A stretch of 12,177 bases of DNA from an uncultured Bacilli bacterium (GTDB taxonomy: Bacteria; Bacillota_I; Bacilli_A; RF39; UBA660), in the NCBI GenBank assembly GCA_947625395.1, contig CANQOD010000022.1, positions 1 through 12,177 on the forward strand. Direction: 5' to 3'. A program made the position numbers and the translations under genes. Positions 1-6,181 of this stretch are shown here, piece after piece. Position 1 is the first letter of the stretch, and the number at the start of each line of letters is the position of its first letter. A model generated the notes under the pieces. It was not told where the DNA came from and searched no databases. It saw nothing but the letters and a program-made list of their open reading frames with translations.

Positions 1-60
1 CATGACACCCTCATTCTGATGTCATTATATCTTTTAAACTACCCCCCCCAGTTTTATTCT
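1..60 (-). repeat. Leader repeat, left copy (upstream region of an off-window gene)
   Basis: Positions 1-49 are identical, base for base, to 12014-12062. After two mismatches, 52-60 match 12065-12073, and similarity then fades. At the right-hand copy this segment is the promoter, ribosome site and start region of the DGR-type surface protein. By position, the left copy should therefore drive a related leftward gene whose start codon lies just left of base 1. That gene is inferred, not seen. Confidence 0.85.
24..52 (-). promoter_or_regulatory. Promoter with G8 tract, left copy
   Basis: On the minus strand a perfect TATAAT -10 box lies at 29-24. Seventeen bases upstream, the -35 position (52-47) falls in the edge of a run of eight G (49-42) and reads ACTGGG, unlike TTGACA. 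The G run fills the distal part of the spacer. Downstream is a GAGGG ribosome site, about 13 to 17 bases from the -10 box. Tract-length change would alter -10/-35 geometry; this consequence is inferred. Confidence 0.55.
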
Positions 61-83
61 GAATCCGCATGTTTTCAGACACA

Positions 84-273
84 AAAAAAGTCCAAAGAAG
101 CGTCGGAGACGGTAACGATAAAACCTGCGCATACGTACAGGTGGGTGCTCCTAGTAGAGTCAAAGGATTCCTACTAAAAAGCAGGCATTCAACACAGTCC
201 CTACATGATTTCGGTGCTCCCTTATCGTTTCTTTAGTCGGTTTTAAAGTTTGTCCCGTTCGCATCCTCTAGAC
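84..273 (-). ncRNA. ssrS: 6S RNA-like structured RNA
   Basis: A leftward transcript of about 190 nt, the usual 6S RNA length, is predicted between its own promoter (280-309) and a run of seven T (89-83 region). Its 5' end GUCUAGAGGA-U-GCG pairs with the 3' end CGC-UUCUUUGGAC. The helix continues as CGG-GAC with GUC-U-CCG, giving a long, bulged closing stem. An inner helix pairs AACGAUAA with UUAUCGUU. Between them the 5' side has a ~20-nt asymmetric bubble and the 3' side only a few bases. The 3' strand GUUACCGUCUCCGACGCUUC resembles the E. coli 6S 3' strand as I recall it. 6S RNA binds the housekeeping RNA polymerase holoenzyme as an open-promoter mimic. Identity rests on size, architecture and remembered similarity; a covariance-model search would settle it. 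No coding potential or tRNA/SRP/tmRNA hallmark is seen. Confidence 0.65.
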
Positions 274-279
274 AATTTT

Positions 280-309
280 AGTATACCATACTCTTCTTTT
301 TTGATACAA
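280..309 (-). promoter_or_regulatory. Sigma-A-type promoter of the 6S-like RNA
   Basis: On the minus strand, TTGTAT (309-304) and TATACT (285-280) are separated by 18 bases. Predicted initiation about seven bases on, near 273, coincides with the first base of the closing helix of the RNA. This agreement supports both calls. Confidence 0.6.
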
Positions 310-389
310 GCATTTTCAAAAAATATTAGAACTTTTACATTTCAGGCGCCAAACTTAGAAGATTCGAATAAATTACTATAGGTGATATC

Positions 390-1160
390 ATGATTTATAA
401 CTATGATGATATAGAAATCCACTATCAAAAAATAGGAACAAGCAAAGAGATTATTTTCATTCTTCCAGGCTGGGGAAATACCGCTTGTACCTTTAAAGAA
501 CTCATCTCTATCCTAGAAAAAGAATATACCATTTATATCATTGACTATCCAGGATTTGGAAAAAGTCCTCCTCTTACTAAAACTTGGTCCATCTATGATT
601 ACGCAAAGATGATTTGCCAATTTTTAAACGATTTACAAATCCAGCCAACCCTAATCATTGCCCATTCTTTTGGTGGACGTCTTGCCATTTTATTAAATGG
701 ATATTATCAACTAGAAATCCCTAAAATATTATTACTTGACAGTGCCGGAATCCGTCCTCGAAAAACTTTATTCTCCATCCTTCGAAAAGCAAGCTACCGA
801 CTTTTCAAAAAAATCAGTTGTATCTTGCCGAAGCAATATCAAAAGAAGTATTTGACTTTCCTCTTTCAAAAATTTGCTTCACCTGACTACTTAAACTTGC
901 CCACCGAAATGCGTTTGACCTTTCAAAACATTGTCCAAGAAGATTTACGAAAATACTTACCAATGATGACCAGTGAAGTCCTACTCATTTGGGGAAAAGA
1001 AGACCAAGACACTCCTATCAGAGATGCCTATCTCATGCGGAAGAAAATCAAAAAGAGCGAACTGATTGTCTTTGAAAGATGTGGTCATTTTTCCTATTTA
1101 GAGAATCCTTATTTAACCATTAAAATCATTCTTGCTTTCTTAAAAGAAGAGAGCTGTTAA
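390..1160 (+). CDS. Alpha/beta-fold hydrolase
   Basis: A 256-residue cytoplasmic alpha/beta hydrolase, full length for the family, with no signal peptide. An oxyanion-type LPGWGNT motif lies at 25-31, a D52-Y-P-G-F-G-x-S loop follows, and the nucleophile elbow is AHSFGGR with Ser93. The acid is probably Asp205 in GKEDQDTP (202-209), and the catalytic His is His233 in CGHFSYLENP. The triad is therefore complete. The start is set by an AGGTGA ribosome site five bases before the ATG. Similar proteins include esterases, C-C hydrolases and haloperoxidase-like enzymes; the substrate cannot be told from the sequence. It stands alone, divergent from the 6S-like RNA and convergent with the phosphohexomutase, with only 10 bases between the two stop codons. 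Confidence 0.9.
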   Translation: MIYNYDDIEIHYQKIGTSKEIIFILPGWGNTACTFKELISILEKEYTIYIIDYPGFGKSPPLTKTWSIYDYAKMICQFLNDLQIQPTLIIAHSFGGRLAILLNGYYQLEIPKILLLDSAGIRPRKTLFSILRKASYRLFKKISCILPKQYQKKYLTFLFQKFASPDYLNLPTEMRLTFQNIVQEDLRKYLPMMTSEVLLIWGKEDQDTPIRDAYLMRKKIKKSELIVFERCGHFSYLENPYLTIKIILAFLKEESC

Positions 1161-1187
1161 AAAGAAGCCTTTAAGAGACTTCTTTTT
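1159..1187. terminator. Bidirectional terminator between convergent genes
   Basis: AAAAAGAAG (1159-1167) pairs with CTTCTTTTT (1179-1187) across an 11-base loop. A T run follows the stem on the plus strand and the mirrored run follows it on the minus strand, so it could end both the hydrolase and the phosphohexomutase transcripts. It overlaps the last codons of the leftward gene. The stem is AT-rich and so only moderately stable. Confidence 0.6.
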
Positions 1188-2544
1188 GAATGCTATCTAC
1201 GACAGTAGAAAAAAATTGTTTTCTCTCTTCTAAAGTCGCCTCATCTCTTGCTTCAAAACGCATGGTAATATTAGGGCCCGTATTAGAAGCCCGAATCGAA
1301 GCAAAACCATCATCAAATAAAACTTTCACACCATCAATCGTATGATATTGATAACCCTTTTGTTTCACAAACTCTTCTACTTTTTGAATCACTTTAAACT
1401 TTATGTCATCATCAACGGGAACTTTAATTTCAGGCGTTTCTACATAATGATGAATGCCCTCTAAAAGCGCTTCCACCGACTGTTCTGTTTTCGATAAAAT
1501 TTCAAGTAAACGCAAGCCCGCATAAAAGCCACTATCAAATCCTAGAAAACGATCTCTAAAATAAAGGTGTCCTGAAAATTCGCCTCCAAAAGCAAGATGC
1601 AACTCTTGAACCCCTTTCTTCGTATAAGAATTTCCCGTACGATATTCAATCGGCTCCGCCCCTAGTTTGATGATTTCATCTTTTAAAGCATTACTACATT
1701 TGATGTCATATAAGAATGTTTTTTTCGAAACATGATGAATCAAGTCACGAATGATAATAATCATATAAAGGTCAATAGGAATAAAACGCCCTTGATTCGA
1801 AACAATCCCGACACGATCACCATCACCATCAAAGGCAAGCCCAACATCCGCATGTACTTCTAACACTTTCTTCTTTAAATCCTCTAAATTTTCTTCAACT
1901 GAGGGGTCAGGATGATGATGTGGAAACGTTCCATCCGAAGTATCATAGAGTGTAACAAGGTCAATAGGAAACTTTTCATACAGCTCTCTTGCAAACGGAG
2001 AAGTGGTCCCATTTCCACAGTCAATCACAACCTTTATGCGACGAGGACCAAACTGAAGTCCTTGCTGAATCGCTTCATAATAAGCATCTTGAATGCGCAA
2101 TTCCTTTACAGTTCCTTTTCCCTCTTTAAACTTTCCTGCCAACATAAAACGATAAAGCTCTTGAATCTCTTCCCCTTTTAGATTTTCTCCCATGCGCAAA
2201 GCCATTTTAAAGCCATTTTCATCTTTTGGATTATGACTTGCTGTAATCATGATTCCAGCCGGAATTTTTTCATGGAGACAAGCAAAATAATACATGGGTG
2301 TCGTACAAAGTCCTAAGTGAACAACAGACACCCCTGTCGATAAAATTCCCTCCATCAACGATTTTTCAAGGCTTTCACTAGAAAGACGATTATCATGACC
2401 AATGATGCAAGTTGTTTCATGTTGTAAAAGGACTTTGGTCCCAAATGCCTTTCCTAATAAATAAGCAATTTCTTCATGAATTTCCGTAGGATATACCCCA
2501 CGAATATCATACCCTCTAAAAATATAAGGATCAATTTCTTTCAT
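1171..2544 (-). CDS. Phosphomannomutase/phosphoglucomutase
   Basis: A 457-residue alpha-D-phosphohexomutase, the normal length for this family, interconverting hexose-6-phosphate and hexose-1-phosphate for nucleotide-sugar and cell-envelope polysaccharide synthesis. All four signature loops are present. These are the phosphoserine loop TASHNP (Ser103), the Mg-binding DGDGDR (239-244), the sugar-specificity loop GEFSGH (321-326, the GEXSGH form typical of bifunctional PMM/PGM enzymes), and the C-terminal phosphate-binding RASNTGPN (418-425). The N-terminal FRGYDIRG (9-16) is also typical. The start is fixed by an AGGGAGGA ribosome site just upstream. It is the last leftward gene of the block, but an 84-bp gap with its own promoter suggests independent transcription. 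ManB/AlgC-type is the best match; glucosamine mutase (GlmM) is less likely because of the GEFSGH loop. Confidence 0.95.
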   Translation of the reverse strand: MKEIDPYIFRGYDIRGVYPTEIHEEIAYLLGKAFGTKVLLQHETTCIIGHDNRLSSESLEKSLMEGILSTGVSVVHLGLCTTPMYYFACLHEKIPAGIMITASHNPKDENGFKMALRMGENLKGEEIQELYRFMLAGKFKEGKGTVKELRIQDAYYEAIQQGLQFGPRRIKVVIDCGNGTTSPFARELYEKFPIDLVTLYDTSDGTFPHHHPDPSVEENLEDLKKKVLEVHADVGLAFDGDGDRVGIVSNQGRFIPIDLYMIIIIRDLIHHVSKKTFLYDIKCSNALKDEIIKLGAEPIEYRTGNSYTKKGVQELHLAFGGEFSGHLYFRDRFLGFDSGFYAGLRLLEILSKTEQSVEALLEGIHHYVETPEIKVPVDDDIKFKVIQKVEEFVKQKGYQYHTIDGVKVLFDDGFASIRASNTGPNITMRFEARDEATLEERKQFFSTVVDSIQKEVS

Positions 2545-2564
2545 TTTAAATCCTCCCTATTTTT

Positions 2565-2593
2565 ATTATAAACGTTCTTGATTTATTCTGCAA
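2565..2593 (-). promoter_or_regulatory. Promoter of the phosphohexomutase gene
   Basis: On the minus strand, TTGCAG (2593-2588) and a perfect TATAAT (2570-2565) are 17 bases apart, followed by the ribosome site (2557-2551) and the ATG at 2544. It lies in the gap after the mutY fusion gene. Confidence 0.65.
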
Positions 2594-2628
2594 ATGGAAA
2601 AAGAAATTTAGACACTTCCAAAGCAATC

Positions 2629-4152
2629 TCAAAAATAGATAGGTTGATTTTTGGGATGATAATAGGAAAAAGCAGTCGGAATCGAAAGCGTTTCTAATTC
2701 TTCCAAAGTCACCCATTGAAATGCCGGACTTTCTTCCATCACACGCACATAAAATCCATTCATCTTCCAAATCAAATGCGTAAAAACATGTTTCTTCTTC
2801 GGAAGTTGTTGCACGAAAAGAGCCTCCATGTGTTCTTTTTTACACCAAGTAATCACATCAGTTTGGGCACTTGTAAAAGACATTTCCGGAAATTGATAAA
2901 GTCCCTCCAAAAGTCCTTTTTCGGTACGTTTCAAAACAGCATAACGACCATTACATTCCAATAATAGAATCGTTTTCATGATTTCTTTTTGAAGTCCTTT
3001 CTTCGCTTTTACGGGCAACTGTTCTACCTGCTGATGTTGATAGGCTTGACAAAGAGATTGCAAGGGACACGCTGAACATTTCGCTTGTTTTTTAGGAAGA
3101 CATACCGTTGCTCCTAATTCCATCAAAGCCTGATTCATTTCTTTCGCATTTTGACGAGTCAAAATTTCTTGAACACGATGTTCCATCTTCACTCTCGTCA
3201 AGGGCTTTGTGATCTCTTCAAAAAGACCTAAGACACGACTTAGAACCCGAAAGACATTACCATCGACAGCAGGATACGGTTCATGATAAGCAATCGAGAG
3301 AATCGCACCAGCTGTATAACTGCCAATTCCTGGAAGACGTAAAATTTCCTGATAAGAGTGAGGAAAAACACCTTGATAATCTTTGACTAAAATAGCCGCC
3401 GTCTTCTTTAAATTTCTTGCACGACTATAATAGCCAAGCCCCTCCCATTGTTTTAGAAGCTGGTCCTCTTCTGCGTTTGCCAAGGCAAAGACCGTTGGAA
3501 AGGCCTTTAAAAATCGTTCATAATAACCAATGACTGCTTCTACCCTTGTCTGTTGTAACATAATTTCTGAAATACATATCGCGTAAGGGTCCTCTTTTTT
3601 CCGCCAGGGCAAATCTCTTTTGTTTTGTCGATACCATAAAAGAAGCGGTTCTACAATAGGAGTAAGCACTTTCTCTTTGATGACTTGATAAGCTTGCACC
3701 AAATCCTCTTCCTGAAAAGAAGCGTTCAAAGGCGAAGTAGACGGAAGAGAAATTGCCTCCCACTCTAGTTCTTTTGCTTGAAATTTTTGATACAATTCAT
3801 GGGCTTTCTTTCCTGTTGTATAAATTCTTGCGATGTGACTATTTTGAATCAAAGGCAAAAGATGACTCGGAACAGGATTCTGAATAGAACTATCCTTTGA
3901 GCCATCTATGGTACAAGACTCTAATACATCGTACAAGCCAATTTGATGTCGTTTTAAAAATTGCTTTTTCTCCTCCAAGCTTTGCGGACATTCTTCCTCA
4001 AACACTTGCGCTAACACACGCCAAAAACGATTTTGCGGATGCATATAGTAAAAACCTTGTTTTCTTGACTGCACACTTGGGATACTTCCTAAGATTAAAA
4101 TCGTTGTATCTTCCTCAACAAAAGGAGGAAATTCGTGTGTCACTTCTTGCAT
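2629..4152 (-). CDS. mutY: Hypoxanthine-DNA glycosylase-MutY adenine glycosylase fusion
   Basis: A two-enzyme base-excision repair fusion of about 507 residues. Residues ~1-165 resemble the family-6 uracil-DNA glycosylase superfamily (hypoxanthine-DNA glycosylase), with GSIPS (22-26), YYMHPQNRFW (35-44), KDSSI (~86-90) and PSTSPLN (137-143). Residues ~170-507 form a complete MutY, which removes A opposite 8-oxoguanine. It has SEIMLQQT (catalytic Glu196), the helix-hairpin-helix LPGIGSYTAGAI (273-284), catalytic Asp297 in AVDGNV, a four-Cys iron-sulfur motif (351, 359, 362, 368), and a C-terminal NUDIX-like 8-oxoG recognition domain (~390-507). The first cysteine spacing is C-x7-C, not the usual C-x6-C. 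I chose the ATG at 4152, eight bases after AAAAAAGG; a GTG at 4161 would overlap that ribosome site and the upstream stop. It follows the S51-like gene by 5 bp and is probably co-transcribed with it. Confidence 0.9.
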   Translation of the reverse strand: MQEVTHEFPPFVEEDTTILILGSIPSVQSRKQGFYYMHPQNRFWRVLAQVFEEECPQSLEEKKQFLKRHQIGLYDVLESCTIDGSKDSSIQNPVPSHLLPLIQNSHIARIYTTGKKAHELYQKFQAKELEWEAISLPSTSPLNASFQEEDLVQAYQVIKEKVLTPIVEPLLLWYRQNKRDLPWRKKEDPYAICISEIMLQQTRVEAVIGYYERFLKAFPTVFALANAEEDQLLKQWEGLGYYSRARNLKKTAAILVKDYQGVFPHSYQEILRLPGIGSYTAGAILSIAYHEPYPAVDGNVFRVLSRVLGLFEEITKPLTRVKMEHRVQEILTRQNAKEMNQALMELGATVCLPKKQAKCSACPLQSLCQAYQHQQVEQLPVKAKKGLQKEIMKTILLLECNGRYAVLKRTEKGLLEGLYQFPEMSFTSAQTDVITWCKKEHMEALFVQQLPKKKHVFTHLIWKMNGFYVRVMEESPAFQWVTLEELETLSIPTAFSYYHPKNQPIYF

Positions 4153-4157
4153 TTCAA

Positions 4158-4754
4158 TCACCTTTTTTCATTTTCTATACTACTTGTAAAATAACATTCT
4201 TGGTCCGTCAAGCGTTTGATTTCAATTTGCTGTTCTCTTTCAATATTTTGTAGTTTTTCTTCCAGTTTTTGATTCTCTGGTTGATAGTGCATGTAGAAAT
4301 TTTCAGCAACAATGCCAAGACCTTTACCTGATAAATCTTTCATCTCGCAAAAGTTTTTCAAATACCAAGTTACGTCTTTGGCAAGGAATATCGCCGCTTC
4401 CTGTTCAGCAACAATGATTCCTTTCTTTAAATGTTTCTTAATCAATGTGCGAAATAGCGTATTCTCATAAAGCTGAAGCAATTCTCTTTCGTCACCTGCC
4501 ATCAAATAAAGAATGTCTGTCTTCTTTAAAACCGTCATATTTTTTGTATTCAATTCCACATAAATGACCTTTTTCGCCCCACTTTTCTCTAATTTTTGAA
4601 TCATATCATCCTGTAAGCGAAACGACTTGGTAGACAAAGTATTCCCATTTCCAATTAAAACAATATCCTTTCCTTGAATCAAGGCAAATAGACTCCGGTC
4701 AACTTTCTCTCGAACAAAAAGAGAGGAACCCACTAAAATATTAAAAAACGTCAT
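4158..4754 (-). CDS. Peptidase S51-like protein lacking the nucleophile
   Basis: A 198-residue soluble protein resembling the peptidase S51 family (dipeptidase E/cyanophycinase, class I glutamine-amidotransferase-like fold). The family order of motifs can be followed. TDILYLMAGDERELLQL (~79-95) sits where active enzymes have the GGN-x-LL strand. GIIVAEQEAAIFLAKD (112-127) is where the nucleophile elbow G-x-S-A-G-A is expected. GLGIVAENFYMHYQ (145-158) corresponds to the GLGL...PHY segment and keeps its His156. The serine is replaced (AEQEAA), so catalysis is unlikely. The C-terminal ~30 residues are charged and helical. I prefer this start because AGGTGGTGG lies just before it; an upstream ATG at 4775 overlaps a TATAAT (4779-4774) and has no ribosome site. 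It sits 5 bp upstream of the mutY fusion. Family assignment is moderate; role unknown. Confidence 0.75.
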   Translation of the reverse strand: MTFFNILVGSSLFVREKVDRSLFALIQGKDIVLIGNGNTLSTKSFRLQDDMIQKLEKSGAKKVIYVELNTKNMTVLKKTDILYLMAGDERELLQLYENTLFRTLIKKHLKKGIIVAEQEAAIFLAKDVTWYLKNFCEMKDLSGKGLGIVAENFYMHYQPENQKLEEKLQNIEREQQIEIKRLTDQECYFTSSIENEKR

Positions 4755-4910
4755 ATAACCACCACCTGTTTTCATTATAATGGAAGAAATTTGCTTAGCT
4801 TTATCTTTCCCTCAGTTGTCTTTTTAAGAGATAGAATGTCAATTTTTTCGCTTTCAACGGCAGAAAAATGACAAAACTTGACTGTTTTCGTTCTTTTTTG
4901 GGCATTCTTT
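4755..4910. other. Intergenic gap upstream of the S51-like gene
   Basis: 156 bp with no convincing gene. On the minus strand it holds a lone TTGACA with no -10 box at standard spacing, and a TATAAT at 4779-4774 with no good -35. A weak AAAAC/GTTTT hairpin followed by T-rich sequence could end the upstream methyltransferase transcript. Nothing here is strong enough to call separately. Confidence 0.4.
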
Positions 4911-6107
4911 TCATGGTCGTCGCCGTAGGGCACATACGCATTCAACATGATACGTATTCGGAAACATATCAACAAGTTCAATGGCATCTAGTTGATAGAC
5001 CTCACTTAATTCTTTGATATCTCTTGTCAAAGTCGCTGGGTCACACGAGATATAAAAGAAAGTGGGAAAAGCAGTTTCCTTTAAAAAGCGTTTCGTCTTC
5101 GCATCCAAGCCTCTTCTTGGAGGGTCCACTATCACAGTATCATACCCCTTTGGAAGATGAGAAAGCACCTCTTCTACTTTCCCACAGAGAAAGGACACAT
5201 TGGTAAGATGGTTCTTCTTTTGATTGGATTTTGCATTTTCAATTGCGGAAGGAACGACTTCCACACCAAAAACTTCTTTGACAAAGGGCGCAATCAGTAG
5301 CGAAATAGCCCCTACACCACAATACAAATCAAGCACTTTTTGGCAAGAATAGCGACTCAAATGGTTCCGAAGAATTTGAATAATTTGAAGAAAACCTTGC
5401 AGATTCACTTGAAAAAAGGCATCTTTTGCAATTTCAAAATGTGTCTTGTCGACAACACCCTCTAAATGCTTCTTTCCTTTTAATAACTGATTTTGATAAT
5501 AAAACGTGTCCACTGTTTGAAAATCAAAATCCATTGGATGTGTCTTCTCCTCTTTCAAGTCTAAAAGCACTTCATCCTGTAAAGTTCTTACAGTGGCTTC
5601 CATCTTTCTCGGATTTTGTTTTGCAAAGAGTTGTAGCTCTTTGATGACTTCATTTATGCGTGGTGAAAGCAACAAACAAGTATCTATTGCCAACACGTGA
5701 TGTGTTTCTTCTTGATAGTATCCTACTTGCCCATTTTCTAAATGAAAAGTTGCTTTATTTCGATAAGCAAGAAAAGGTGTCTTTTGAATCGGAAGACAAG
5801 CAACATCAAGTCCTGCATTTCTTTTCAGTAAAGCTTTGACTTTGTCACATTTAAAAGCAAGTTGTTCCTGTTGACTGAGATGTCTTAATTGACATCCTCC
5901 ACAAGCATAAAAATAAGGACAGTCCACTGTTTCATAGTCCTTTTCTTCTAGACAAGCCTCTAGATATTTCTTTGTTTCTTTCGTGACTCTGCAAGTGCCT
6001 TGAAATCCTTTTTTTGCCGCTTTCACAAAGCAAACTTTTCCGTCTATTTTCGAGATTCCTCGCCCAAAGTAATCATAATCAGTAATTAAAACGTTCTTTC
6101 TTTTCAT
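4911..6107 (-). CDS. rlmCD: 23S rRNA (uracil-C5)-methyltransferase, RlmCD/RumA family
   Basis: About 398 residues of a SAM-dependent, iron-sulfur-containing RNA m5U methyltransferase; in Gram-positives this family methylates U747 and U1939 of 23S rRNA. In the 399-residue numbering from the ATG at 6110, the cluster cysteines are C64, C70, C73 and C145 (CPYFYACGGC plus a distal Cys). The AdoMet loop is DLYCGVGAISL (261-271), the motif DPPRRG is at 329-334, and the catalytic Cys is C356 in YISCDPATLTRD. The C-terminal general-base Glu is E390 in YHVECV. The N-terminal TRAM-like segment is short, as in compact family members. Two ATGs in tandem (6110, 6107) follow AAAGG; the second has the better spacing. 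RlmCD is the likeliest paralogue, but a tRNA m5U54 role cannot be excluded from sequence alone. Confidence 0.9.
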   Translation of the reverse strand: MKRKNVLITDYDYFGRGISKIDGKVCFVKAAKKGFQGTCRVTKETKKYLEACLEEKDYETVDCPYFYACGGCQLRHLSQQEQLAFKCDKVKALLKRNAGLDVACLPIQKTPFLAYRNKATFHLENGQVGYYQEETHHVLAIDTCLLLSPRINEVIKELQLFAKQNPRKMEATVRTLQDEVLLDLKEEKTHPMDFDFQTVDTFYYQNQLLKGKKHLEGVVDKTHFEIAKDAFFQVNLQGFLQIIQILRNHLSRYSCQKVLDLYCGVGAISLLIAPFVKEVFGVEVVPSAIENAKSNQKKNHLTNVSFLCGKVEEVLSHLPKGYDTVIVDPPRRGLDAKTKRFLKETAFPTFFYISCDPATLTRDIKELSEVYQLDAIELVDMFPNTYHVECVCALRRRP

Positions 6108-6116
6108 CATGCCTTT

Positions 6117-6145
6117 ATTATAACAATTCTTGGATAAATTGGAAA
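6117..6145 (-). promoter_or_regulatory. Promoter of the rRNA methyltransferase gene
   Basis: On the minus strand, TTTCCA (6145-6140) and TATAAT (6122-6117) are 17 bases apart. The expected start of transcription, about seven bases on, falls at or next to the tandem ATGs at 6110/6107. The message would thus be leaderless or nearly so unless another promoter is used. It physically overlaps the divergent sigma-G-like promoter of the germination operon. Confidence 0.5.
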
Positions 6146-6160
6146 GATTTTTCCATACTA
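6132..6160 (+). promoter_or_regulatory. Sigma-G-like promoter of the germination operon
   Basis: GGATA (6132-6136) and CATACTA (6154-6160) are 17 bases apart. They resemble the forespore sigma-G pattern (GYATR, then CATNNTA), which is the known regulator of gerA-type operons in Bacillus. The -10 is a full match to the pattern; the -35 differs at one position. The ribosome site AAGGAG (6166-6171) would lie at the very start of the transcript, which weakens the call slightly. Confidence 0.5.
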
Positions 6161-6181
6161 ATTCTAAGGAGTCTGAAAATC

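Noticed and set aside
84..273. The structured RNA as the DGR template repeat
   Set aside because: It shows no similarity to 10693-10809 and is not adenine-rich at scaffold codons; the closed terminal helix and length fit 6S RNA better.
84..273. The structured RNA as a riboswitch for the off-window gene
   Set aside because: It ends in its own T run and the next gene has a separate TATAAT promoter. No known aptamer hallmark (T-box, SAM, TPP, cobalamin) is seen.
4775..4987. Leftward 70-residue frame beyond the methyltransferase end
   Set aside because: It overlaps the methyltransferase 3' end in another frame, lacks a ribosome site, and its product has no recognisable features.
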